A stretch of DNA of 6,451 nucleotides from an uncultured Micrococcus sp. (GCA_946222435.1 CAMIOJ010000122.1:1-6451), one strand, 5' to 3'. Shown: positions 1 through 5,406, numbered from the stretch's first letter. Program-made: numbers and translations. The notes: generated by a model not told the origin, from the sequence alone.

Positions 1-482
1 ACCGCGAGGACGTGGTGCCGGAGAAGACCGAGAAGGTCATCGACGAGGACATCGGGGACGATCTGGACCTGCTGCTGCAGGCCGTGGAGCTGGTGGTCAC
101 CACCCAGTTCGGCTCCACCTCGATGCTGCAGCGCAAGCTCCGTGTGGGCTTCGCCAAGGCCGGCCGGCTCATGGACCTCATGGAGTCCCGCGGCGTGGTG
201 GGCCCGTCCGAGGGCTCGAAGGCCCGCGACGTGCTCGTCAAGCCCGACGACCTGGCCGGCGTGCTCGCCACCATCAGCGGCGACGCCCCGCCGGAGCCGG
301 CCGGTGCGTCTGCTCCGGCTGCCGGGCCCACGGACGCGCCCGCCGGCGGTGCCGCCGGCGGCGGCGACCACGGCCGTGACCTGGTGGCCGAGGACCTGGC
401 CGACCGTCCTCAGGCCCGGCAGTGGCACGACGAGGACGACGCGGAGGAGTCTGAGGACGCATGGCAGCTGACCGGCCGATGA
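1..482 (+). CDS. ftsK: DNA translocase FtsK, C-terminal part (gamma domain and tail); 5' end outside window
   Basis: FtsK/SpoIIIE is the septum-anchored ATPase that pumps the chromosome terminus at division. Only its last 160 or so codons are here (first full codon at position 3), so the membrane anchor and motor are upstream. Positions 66-270 encode the gamma winged-helix domain that reads polarity sequences on DNA: an AVELVV helix, then SMLQRKLRVGFAKAGRLMDL (recognition region) and VGPSEGSKARDVLV, all family hallmarks. After the domain come about 66 more residues: an Ala/Pro/Gly-rich linker, an acidic stretch (HDEDDAEESED) and a final AWQLTGR. The gamma domain is normally close to the C-terminus, so this tail is an addition. 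I believe a similar AW-x-LTGR ending occurs in related actinobacteria, but that is from memory. The stop codon (480-482) lies inside pgsA, which implies co-transcription and translational coupling. Confidence 0.95.
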   Translation, partial: REDVVPEKTEKVIDEDIGDDLDLLLQAVELVVTTQFGSTSMLQRKLRVGFAKAGRLMDLMESRGVVGPSEGSKARDVLVKPDDLAGVLATISGDAPPEPAGASAPAAGPTDAPAGGAAGGGDHGRDLVAEDLADRPQARQWHDEDDAEESEDAWQLTGR

Positions 483-1180
483 ACGGCTCCTCTCCGAACG
501 GCTCCTCTGCGGCGGACGGCACCCCGGACGGCGGTGCCCCGACCGGTGGTGCCGCCCCGGGCGCCGCCCACGGCACAGCCCCGCAGAAGCAGTCCAACTG
601 GAACCTGCCGAACGTGCTCACCACAGTGCGCATCATCATGGTGCCGTTCTTCGTGTGGGCGCTCTGGGCCGGCGGACCGTGGGGCGAGGACTCCCTGACC
701 GCCCGCTGGATCGCGTTCGTGCTGTTCGGCGCCGCCATGTACACGGACAAGCTGGACGGGGACATCGCCCGCTCCCGCGGGATCGTGACGGACTTCGGCA
801 AGATCGCCGACCCCATCGCGGACAAGATGCTCACCGGCGCCGCCCTGGTTGTGTTCTCCCTGCTCGGCGAGCTGTGGTGGTGGGTCACCGTCCTGTTCCT
901 CGTGCGCGAGTGGGGCATCACTCTGATGCGCCTGGTGGTCATCAGGTACGGCGTCATGCCGGCCTCCAGGGGCGGCAAGCTCAAGACCGTGCTGCAGACC
1001 GCCGGCATCGGCTTCCTGGCCATGCCCCTGTTCGACGTCCTCGGCTTCTGGTGGGCCTACGTCGGCTGGTCCTTCCTCGGCGCCGCACTCGTGGTGACCG
1101 TGGTGACCGGCGTGGACTACGTCCGCCAGGCGATCGCCCTGCGTCGCGAGGCCATCGTCTCCGGTCGCGTGGCCCGGTGA
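461..1180 (+). CDS. pgsA: CDP-diacylglycerol--glycerol-3-phosphate 3-phosphatidyltransferase family protein
   Basis: An integral membrane enzyme that joins CDP-diacylglycerol and glycerol 3-phosphate to make phosphatidylglycerophosphate, precursor of phosphatidylglycerol and cardiolipin. The complete CDP-alcohol phosphotransferase signature is present: D96-x2-D99-G100-x2-A103-R104-x8-G113-x3-D117-x3-D121, with all four metal-binding aspartates. About six hydrophobic segments run from residue 57 to 222. Residues 1-45 are an extra Gly/Ala/Pro/Ser-rich cytosolic extension before the conserved NLPNVLTTVRI opening. The start at 461 has GGAGGA (443-448) and GAGGA (453-457) upstream. An in-frame ATG at 479 overlaps the ftsK stop but has no comparable ribosome binding site. 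It overlaps ftsK by 22 nt and lies 25 nt before cinA. The same neighbour arrangement is known for mycobacterial pgsA3. The exact alcohol acceptor cannot be proved from sequence alone. Confidence 0.93.
   Translation: MAADRPMNGSSPNGSSAADGTPDGGAPTGGAAPGAAHGTAPQKQSNWNLPNVLTTVRIIMVPFFVWALWAGGPWGEDSLTARWIAFVLFGAAMYTDKLDGDIARSRGIVTDFGKIADPIADKMLTGAALVVFSLLGELWWWVTVLFLVREWGITLMRLVVIRYGVMPASRGGKLKTVLQTAGIGFLAMPLFDVLGFWWAYVGWSFLGAALVVTVVTGVDYVRQAIALRREAIVSGRVAR
481..508 (+). repeat. 13-nt tandem-type direct repeat inside the pgsA 5' end
   Basis: GAACGGCTCCTCT occurs at 481-493 and again at 496-508 (15-nt period, in frame). It encodes a duplicated Asn-Gly-Ser-Ser within the disordered PgsA N-terminal extension. 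It looks like a small in-frame duplication and is a likely site of length variation between strains. Confidence 0.8.
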
Positions 1181-1205
1181 GCCGGACTGCCTGAGGAGAC
1201 ACGGG

Positions 1206-1793
1206 ATGACGACGACGGCCGAGCAGCCTTCCGCGGAGCTCGTCGCCCTGGTGCGTGGGCTGGGGGAGCGGGGGCTGACGCTCGCCTGCGCTGAGTCCCT
1301 CACCGCCGGCCGTGTGGCCGCCGCCGTGGCGGACGTCCCCGGCGCGTCCGCCGTCCTGCAGGGCGGCGTGGTCGCCTACCAGAACCGGGTCAAGCACCAG
1401 GTGCTCGGCGTGGATGCCGGCCTGTTGGACACCCGCGGTGCGGTGGACCCGGAGACCGCGCGGCAGATGGCCGCCGGGGTGCGCCGCGCGGTCGGCGCGG
1501 ACATCGGCCTCGCCACCACCGGCGTCGCCGGACCCGAGCCGCACCAGGGCAAGGCGGTGGGCACGGTCTGGCTGGGCCTGGCGGTCGGCGCGGAGTTGGC
1601 GGAGGAGGCGGCCGTCGTCGTGGGCGAGCAGGGCGAGCCGCTGGCGGACGGGACCCTCACCGTGGCGCGCCTGCTGGAGCTGGACGGGGACCGGGAGGCG
1701 ATCCGGGCTGAGAGCACCCGGGCCGCCCTGGCGGTGGTGGCCGAGCTGCTCAGCGGTGCCTCGGACACCGCGGACGGCGCCGGAGGCCGCTGA
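1206..1793 (+). CDS. cinA: CinA C-terminal domain protein; nicotinamide-nucleotide amidohydrolase (PncC type)
   Basis: A stand-alone CinA C-terminal domain of 195 residues, without the N-terminal MoaB-like half of full CinA. The family deamidates nicotinamide mononucleotide to nicotinic acid mononucleotide, recycling NMN, which bacterial NAD-dependent DNA ligase releases. Key motifs are visible: ACAESLTAG (27-35) with the probable catalytic Ser31, GGVVAYQNRVKHQVLGV (53-69) with the probable partner Lys63, and the glycine-rich TGVAGP (105-110) followed by VGTVWLGLAVG. It is about 30 residues longer than E. coli PncC, with the extra length after residue 125 and at the C-terminus. GAGGAG at 1193-1198, 7 nt before the ATG, fixes the start. 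It sits 25 nt after pgsA and probably shares its transcript. Many genomes call this gene cinA because of the historical competence-inducible name; a role in competence is not implied here. Confidence 0.9.
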   Translation: MTTTAEQPSAELVALVRGLGERGLTLACAESLTAGRVAAAVADVPGASAVLQGGVVAYQNRVKHQVLGVDAGLLDTRGAVDPETARQMAAGVRRAVGADIGLATTGVAGPEPHQGKAVGTVWLGLAVGAELAEEAAVVVGEQGEPLADGTLTVARLLELDGDREAIRAESTRAALAVVAELLSGASDTADGAGGR

Positions 1794-1835
1794 GGCCACC
1801 TGAGGACTCCCAGCGGACAGACAGGCCCAGGCCCC

Positions 1836-1873
1836 TCGACGCGCACCGCGCCGGGCCGCGTAGTGTTCCGCAG
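1836..1873 (+). promoter_or_regulatory. Candidate promoter for a leaderless transcript of the membrane protein gene
   Basis: TAGTGT at 1861-1866 fits the actinobacterial TAnnnT -10 element and ends 7 nt before the GTG at 1874, so transcription would begin at or next to the start codon. No Shine-Dalgarno sequence precedes that GTG, which agrees with leaderless translation. A weak -35-like TCGACG lies at 1836-1841, with a 19-nt spacer. The rest of the 80-nt gap after cinA (1794-1873) shows no convincing terminator. Confidence 0.5.
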
Positions 1874-3097
1874 GTGACCATCCGAGACCCTGATCTTCCC
1901 CTGCCCTCCCTGAACGACCCGGACCCGGACGGCCACGGCCGGCACGTGGTGGGTCTGGTTGCGGACCCGGGCCTGCCGCTGCGGTTGGCCGAGGACGTGG
2001 CCGACTCGCTGCCGCGGGTGCTCTCCGAGCGGCTCGGCGGCGGCATCGACTGGGAGGTGCGCGTCCTGAAGCGGGCGCTGCCGGTGACCGGCGACGGCGG
2101 CATGATCCTGCCGGCCGCGATCCACGAGCTGGCCGCGGAGCAGGGCTGGGACACCGTGGTGGCGGTGGTGGACCTGCCCCGCTTCGAGGACGGCCGCGGC
2201 GTGGTGGCGGACGTCGTCCCCGCCGAGCGCTGGGCGGTGGTCTGCGTGCCCGCCCTCGGCGTGCTGCGGCCGCGCCACCGGCTGCGCGAGACCTTGGTGC
2301 GCGTGGTGGGCCACGTGCTGGACGAGGAGCGCGGTGAGCAGCCCGGGGAGGCCACCGAGGACCTGGAGCTGGATGTGGACAGCGGGCGGGTCCGCCACAG
2401 CCCGCGCACCGGGCTGACGCCGCTGCCGGGAACCGAGGTGCGGGCCGAGGCGGAGGGGCTGCTGCCGGACGGCGCGCGCTCCGGCACGGTGTTCGCCCGT
2501 GGCCTGCGGGGGCGGCTGCGCATGCTGGCCGGCATGGTGATGGCCAACCGCCCCATGCGGATGCCGCTGTCCATGAGCTGGGCCCTGGCCTCGGCGGGGG
2601 CGGTGGGGGCGTACGGCGTGTTCTTCGGGTCCATCTGGGTGCTGTCGAACCAGATGTCCGTGGCCCGGCTGACCGCGGTGATGGCGGTGGCGCTGGTGCT
2701 GCTGGTGGTCTGGCTGATCACCGCGAACGGGATGTGGTCCGCCCCGGACGGCGGGCGCGGTCGCACGGGCCTGGACAACGCGGCGACCCTGGCGACCGTG
2801 ACGATCGCCGTCTGCGTGCTCTATGCGGGGCTCTTCGTGGGGCTGGCCCTGGTGGCCGGACTGATCATCCCGCAGGGCTACCTGGCCGAGGAGCTCGGCG
2901 GGCACGCCGGCGTGGGCGACTACGTATCCCTGGCCTGGCTGGCGACGTCCATGGGTGTGATCGCCGGTGCGGTGGGATCGAGCTTCGACGACTCCGAGTC
3001 CATCCGCACGGCCACCTACTCGCGGCGTGAGCGGCGCCGGCGGGAGGCGGCGCAGGAGCGGGAGAAGGAGCACGCGGAGCTCGAGCGCCGGGGGTGA
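1874..3097 (+). CDS. Membrane protein of unknown function with an N-terminal soluble domain
   Basis: I do not recognise a characterised function. Residues 22-150 form a soluble alpha/beta-looking domain: HVVGLVADPGLPLRLAEDVA, a strand-like WEVRVL (60-65), WDTVVAVVDLPRF (92-104), then WAVVCVPALG (120-129) and a charged helix RLRETLVRVVGHVLDEE. The alternation of hydrophobic strands and helices suggests a Rossmann-like fold, but no nucleotide-binding signature is clear. Residues 151-230 form a polar linker. Hydrophobic segments follow at about 232-257, 263-284, 303-332 and 348-370, then a highly charged, probably coiled-coil tail (381-405) rich in Arg and Glu. Third-position G/C begins near the GTG at 1874, which supports that start. 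From memory, similar unannotated proteins occur in other actinobacteria. It lies between cinA and the clgR-like gene, where many relatives have nothing. Confidence 0.8.
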   Translation: MTIRDPDLPLPSLNDPDPDGHGRHVVGLVADPGLPLRLAEDVADSLPRVLSERLGGGIDWEVRVLKRALPVTGDGGMILPAAIHELAAEQGWDTVVAVVDLPRFEDGRGVVADVVPAERWAVVCVPALGVLRPRHRLRETLVRVVGHVLDEERGEQPGEATEDLELDVDSGRVRHSPRTGLTPLPGTEVRAEAEGLLPDGARSGTVFARGLRGRLRMLAGMVMANRPMRMPLSMSWALASAGAVGAYGVFFGSIWVLSNQMSVARLTAVMAVALVLLVVWLITANGMWSAPDGGRGRTGLDNAATLATVTIAVCVLYAGLFVGLALVAGLIIPQGYLAEELGGHAGVGDYVSLAWLATSMGVIAGAVGSSFDDSESIRTATYSRRERRRREAAQEREKEHAELERRG

Positions 3098-3138
3098 CGG
3101 CGACGTGAAGGTCACGGAACGGAAAAGTTCGCTCCGCC

Positions 3139-3165
3139 GGGAATGAACACGCAGGGCACGCGGTT
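3139..3165 (+). promoter_or_regulatory. Group-IV (SigR/SigH/SigE-type) stress promoter upstream of the clgR-like gene
   Basis: GGGAAT at 3139-3144 and GTT at 3163-3165 are separated by exactly 18 nt, matching the GGGAAT-N18-GTT consensus of Streptomyces SigR and close relatives of mycobacterial SigE/SigH and corynebacterial SigH. clgR genes are known targets of such sigma factors in Corynebacterium and Mycobacterium, so position and motif agree. Transcription should start near 3172-3174, giving a leader of about 80 nt to the start at 3254. An imperfect inverted pair, GTTC (3127-3130) and GAAC (3145-3148), flanks the -35. GTTCGCT at 3127-3133 resembles half of a ClgR operator, so autoregulation is possible but weakly supported. 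Confidence 0.68.
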
Positions 3166-3236
3166 GTCCTGAATGAGTCAAGAACAGAGGACGGGATCGG
3201 CCGGGCGAAGTCACCGCCGCTGCTCAGTGAACGTCC

Positions 3237-3242
3237 AGGAGG
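3237..3242 (+). promoter_or_regulatory. Ribosome binding site AGGAGG deciding the long start of the clgR-like gene
   Basis: A full AGGAGG lies 11 nt before the ATG at 3254. The spacing is a little long, but codons from 3254 onward show the strong third-position G/C of real coding sequence, whereas 3173-3253 does not. A second site, AAGGAG at 3350-3355, lies 6 nt before the internal in-frame ATG at 3362. Confidence 0.6.
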
Positions 3243-3253
3243 TACCGATAGAC

Positions 3254-3679
3254 ATGATGAGGCACCCCATCCACACCAACGGCATCACGCGCTGGGTCCA
3301 GGACGGACCCCAGGCTGAGGCCCACGAGACCCCCGCTGCCCCCGAGATCAAGGAGCGCTCCATGCCCGTCCTCCGTCACGAGATCGGCGACGTCCTGCGC
3401 GACGTCCGCCAGCGCCAGGGCCGCACCCTGCGCGAGGTGTCGCACGACGCCCGCGTCTCCCTCGGCTACCTCTCCGAGGTCGAGCGCGGCCAGAAGGAGG
3501 CCTCCTCCGAGCTGCTGGCCTCGATCTGCGATGCCCTCGACGTCCCGCTGTCCGCCATGCTCCGCGAGGTCTCGGACCGCATCGCCGAGCAGGAGGGCGT
3601 AACCGTCCCGGACACCGTCCCGGATGAGCTCGCCGCGGACCTGGACGGCACCGGCCGCGTGGGCACCCTCGCCCACTGA
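3254..3679 (+). CDS. clgR: ClgR-type XRE/Cro-family helix-turn-helix transcriptional regulator
   Basis: A cytoplasmic DNA-binding protein. ClgR regulators activate clp protease genes and other stress genes in actinobacteria. The core starts at MPVLRHEIGDVLRDVRQRQGR and contains a classic helix-turn-helix, TLREVSHDARVSLGYLSEVE, then RGQKEASSELLASICDALDVPLSAMLREVSD, the most family-specific part. The start chosen at 3254 gives 141 residues. It adds 36 residues before the core, with coding-like third positions and AGGAGG upstream. The ATG at 3362, with AAGGAG 6 nt before it, would give a 105-residue protein that matches the usual family length, and both forms might be made. An even earlier ATG at 3173 looks non-coding by codon use. 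The last 35 residues are acidic and variable. The gene has its own stress promoter and is followed by a strong terminator. The XRE family is certain; ClgR identity rests on sequence resemblance and on the recA neighbourhood. Confidence 0.85.
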   Translation: MMRHPIHTNGITRWVQDGPQAEAHETPAAPEIKERSMPVLRHEIGDVLRDVRQRQGRTLREVSHDARVSLGYLSEVERGQKEASSELLASICDALDVPLSAMLREVSDRIAEQEGVTVPDTVPDELAADLDGTGRVGTLAH

Positions 3680-3702
3680 CCGCAGGACGCACTGCTTCAC
3701 GA

Positions 3703-3743
3703 CGACGGGCGGTCGCCTTCCTCTCGAAGGCGGCCGCCCGTCG
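3703..3743 (+). terminator. Strong hairpin terminator after the clgR-like gene
   Basis: A stem of 18 pairs: CGACGGGCGG (3703-3712) pairs with 3734-3743, T3713 and G3733 form a wobble pair, and CGCCTTC (3714-3720) pairs with GAAGGCG (3726-3732). The loop is CTCTC. There is no U-tract, as is common for actinobacterial terminators. It lies 23 nt after the stop codon and should separate clgR from DUF3046/recA transcription. Confidence 0.85.
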
Positions 3744-3783
3744 CCGCGTCCCGCAAGGCCCACCGCCGTGGCATCATCGAGAC

Positions 3784-3804
3784 CGCACCCGCCCGGCGGG
3801 TGCG
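3784..3804 (+). repeat. GC-rich hairpin in the DUF3046 leader
   Basis: CGCACCCGC (3784-3792) pairs perfectly with GCGGGTGCG (3796-3804) around a CCG triloop. It lies 41 nt beyond the clgR terminator. It could be a second terminator, transcribed leader structure or chance in GC-rich DNA. Confidence 0.5.
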
Positions 3805-3814
3805 AGCCCTGGGG

Positions 3815-3872
3815 CCGTCCGGGTGCCGACGCGGTCCGAGCACCGGCCCGGTCCGGTGACCCGCCCGGACGG
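3815..3872 (+). repeat. Nested inverted repeats upstream of DUF3046
   Basis: CCGTCCGGG (3815-3823) is complementary to CCCGGACGG (3864-3872) and encloses a second hairpin, CACCGG (3841-3846) with CCGGTG (3853-3858). Together with the hairpin at 3784-3804, this makes most of the 170-nt stretch between the terminator and the DUF3046 start foldable. I see no TAnnnT -10 element in this stretch (it contains no TA dinucleotide), so the promoter for DUF3046 is unclear. Confidence 0.5.
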
Positions 3873-3912
3873 GCGAGGCCCCGACGAGACTTCCCGACCC
3901 GAGAGGATGTGC

Positions 3913-4131
3913 ATGCGCCGCAGCGAGTTCACCCGCCTGGTGGAGGAGGAGTTCGGCAGGGCCCGGGGCCCGGTGATCGTGGACTCCCTGAACCTGCCCG
4001 GGCTGGACTGCACCGGTGCGGAGGCGCTGTCCCGCGGCGTCGATCCGCGCACGGTGTGGCTGGCGATCTGCGACCTGCAGGACGTGCCCGAGGAACGCCG
4101 GCTGGGACGTGACATCCCGCCGAAGCGCTGA
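3913..4131 (+). CDS. DUF3046 family protein
   Basis: A 72-residue soluble protein of unknown function, recognisable as DUF3046. It opens with MRRSEFTRLVEEEFG, has an LDCTGAEAL-x-RGVDPRTVWLAICD middle, and then DVPEERR, which is the family signature close to the C-terminus. This family is restricted to actinobacteria and usually sits directly upstream of recA, as here. The start at 3913 is preceded by AGAGGA (3902-3907) at 5-nt spacing. The ATG at 3907 overlaps that site and is therefore less likely. No signal peptide, membrane segment or catalytic motif is visible; it looks mostly helical. No terminator follows, so transcripts may run on through the recA promoter region. A role linked to DNA repair is only inferred from conserved neighbourhood. 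Confidence 0.88.
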   Translation: MRRSEFTRLVEEEFGRARGPVIVDSLNLPGLDCTGAEALSRGVDPRTVWLAICDLQDVPEERRLGRDIPPKR

Positions 4132-4152
4132 CCGGACACGCCGCCGCGCGTA

Positions 4153-4168
4153 TCGAACACATGTTCGA
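4153..4168 (+). promoter_or_regulatory. LexA operator (SOS box) of recA
   Basis: TCGAACACATGTTCGA has 7-nt inverted arms around a 2-nt centre. It matches the Gram-positive/actinobacterial LexA box, whose core is GAAC-N4-GTTC. It overlaps the likely -35 region of the distal recA promoter (-10 at 4179-4184), so bound LexA would block that promoter until the SOS response cleaves it. Confidence 0.93.
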
Positions 4169-4184
4169 AGATCTGCGGTAGTGT
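4156..4184 (+). promoter_or_regulatory. Distal recA promoter, LexA-controlled
   Basis: The -10 is TAGTGT at 4179-4184. With a 17-nt spacer the -35 is AACACA (4156-4161), matching TTGACA only in its last three bases and lying inside the SOS box. The start would be near 4191, giving a leader of about 150 nt. Confidence 0.65.
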
Positions 4185-4242
4185 CCTCCACAGCAGACCG
4201 AACCCGGGAGACCGTCCACAGGAACACCCAGCACGGCTTATC

Positions 4243-4265
4243 GTGTCGGCGCCCGTCCGTAGTGT
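4243..4265 (+). promoter_or_regulatory. Proximal recA promoter, PafBC-type (LexA-independent damage) candidate
   Basis: GTGTCGGCG (4243-4251), an 8-nt spacer and TAGTGT (4260-4265) match the mycobacterial RecA-independent damage promoter motif TTGTCRGTG-N8-TAnnnT at 7 of 9 upstream positions, with exact spacing. In mycobacteria this class is activated by PafBC. The start would be near 4272, about 70 nt before recA. Having an SOS promoter upstream and this type nearer the gene matches the two-promoter layout known for mycobacterial recA. Confidence 0.65.
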
Positions 4266-4330
4266 CGACCACGAGCGGATCGGACGGACCCGCACCTGGC
4301 CCCACGGCCCGGACCACAGACCACACATCC

Positions 4331-4338
4331 AGAGGTGA
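4331..4338 (+). promoter_or_regulatory. recA ribosome binding site
   Basis: AGAGGTGA is complementary to the 3' end of 16S rRNA with one mismatch from AGGAGGTGA. The GAGG core ends 6 nt before the ATG at 4342, which fixes the recA start. Confidence 0.8.
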
Positions 4339-4341
4339 AAG

Positions 4342-5406
4342 ATGAGCACCGCCACCGGCAACGACCGTCAGAAGGCCCTCGACGCCGCCCTCGCACAGAT
4401 CGACAAGCAGTTCGGCAAGGGCTCCGTGATGCGCCTGGGCGAGCAGTCCCAGGCCCCGGTCGAGACCATCTCGACCGGCTCGGTCGCCCTGGACGTCGCC
4501 CTCGGCACCGGCGGCCTGCCCCGCGGCCGCGTCGTGGAGATCTACGGTCCGGAGTCCTCCGGCAAGACCACGGTCGCCCTGCACGCGGTGGCCAACGCCC
4601 AGCGCAACGGCGGCATCGCCGCGTTCATCGACGCCGAGCACGCCCTGGACCCGGTGTACGCCCGCAAGCTCGGCGTGGACACGGACGCCCTGCTCGTGTC
4701 CCAGCCGGACACGGGCGAGCAGGCCCTGGAGATCATGGACATGCTGGTCTCCTCGGGCTCCCTGGACATCGTCGTCATCGACTCCGTGGCGGCCCTCGTG
4801 CCGCGCGCCGAGATCGAGGGCGAGATGGGCGACTCCCACGTGGGCCTGCAGGCCCGCCTGATGTCCCAGGCGCTGCGCAAGATCACCGGCCGCCTGTCCC
4901 ACTCCAAGACCACCGCGATCTTCATCAACCAGCTGCGCGAGAAGATCGGCGTGTTCTTCGGTTCCCCGGAGACCACCACCGGCGGCAAGGCGCTGAAGTT
5001 CTACGCCTCGGTCCGCATCGACGTGCGCCGCATCGAGACCCTCAAGGAGGCCGGCAACCCGGTCGGCAACCGCACCCGCGCCAAGATCGTGAAGAACAAG
5101 ATGGCCCCGCCGTTCAAGCAGGCCGAGTTCGACATCCTCTACGGCGAGGGCATCTCCAAGGAGGGCGGCCTGATCGACATGGGCGTCGAGGAGGGCATCG
5201 TGCGCAAGTCCGGTGCGTGGTTCACCTATGACGGTGACCAGCTCGGCCAGGGCAAGGAGAACGCCCGGCGGTTCCTCAAGGACAACCCGGACCTGGCGCT
5301 CGAGATCGAGACCAGGATCCTCAAGAAGCTCGGCATCGTGCCGGACGAGGACGCCGAGGCGGAGGGTGAGGAGCCCGCGCTGAAGGCCGTCCCGGACGCC
5401 GGCTGA
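4342..5406 (+). CDS. recA: Recombinase RecA
   Basis: RecA forms an ATP-dependent filament on single-stranded DNA, drives homologous strand exchange and triggers LexA self-cleavage. The full 354-residue protein is present. The Walker A motif is GPESSGKTT (69-77) and the catalytic glutamate is E100 in FIDAEHALDP. Walker B is LDIVVIDSVAAL (141-152). DNA-binding loop L1 is around 157-170 and loop L2 at 196-216 contains NQLREKIG and FGSPETTTGG. The conserved KNKMAPPFKQAEF (251-263) is uninterrupted, so there is no intein of the type known in some mycobacterial recA genes. The acidic C-terminal tail (335-345) is the usual regulatory one. It is driven by the two damage-responsive promoters upstream and followed 25 nt later by recX, with no terminator between them. 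Confidence 0.99.
   Translation: MSTATGNDRQKALDAALAQIDKQFGKGSVMRLGEQSQAPVETISTGSVALDVALGTGGLPRGRVVEIYGPESSGKTTVALHAVANAQRNGGIAAFIDAEHALDPVYARKLGVDTDALLVSQPDTGEQALEIMDMLVSSGSLDIVVIDSVAALVPRAEIEGEMGDSHVGLQARLMSQALRKITGRLSHSKTTAIFINQLREKIGVFFGSPETTTGGKALKFYASVRIDVRRIETLKEAGNPVGNRTRAKIVKNKMAPPFKQAEFDILYGEGISKEGGLIDMGVEEGIVRKSGAWFTYDGDQLGQGKENARRFLKDNPDLALEIETRILKKLGIVPDEDAEAEGEEPALKAVPDAG

Noticed and set aside
274..1303. Long minus-strand open frames opposite ftsK, pgsA and cinA
   Set aside because: They are antisense to well-identified genes, low in recognisable domains and Arg/Gly/Pro-rich, as expected from stop-poor high-GC DNA.
3094..3115. GTGAC...GTCAC inverted repeat after the membrane protein gene as a terminator
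   Set aside because: The arms are only 5 bp around a 12-nt loop; this is expected by chance.
3163..3190. TTGTC upstream of clgR as a possible PafBC motif
   Set aside because: Only the first five bases match, and no TAnnnT element follows at the required spacing. The GTT is better explained as the -10 of the group-IV promoter.
1376..3214. 612-codon minus-strand open frame spanning cinA and the membrane protein gene
   Set aside because: It crosses two plus-strand genes and an intergenic promoter, and its His/Arg/Gln-rich translation matches no family I know. The plus-strand frame has the better codon pattern.
4213..4221. DnaA-box-like CGTCCACAG near recA
   Set aside because: It lacks the leading TT of the actinobacterial TTGTCCACA box and has no cluster of further boxes, so there is no origin here.
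5092..5130. Possible RecA intein site
   Set aside because: The KNKMAPPFKQAEF region reads straight through with no insertion, so there is no intein.
4335..5231. 298-codon plus-strand frame overlapping recA
   Set aside because: It is the shifted frame of recA, Arg/Gly/Pro-rich, and begins just 7 nt before the true recA start.
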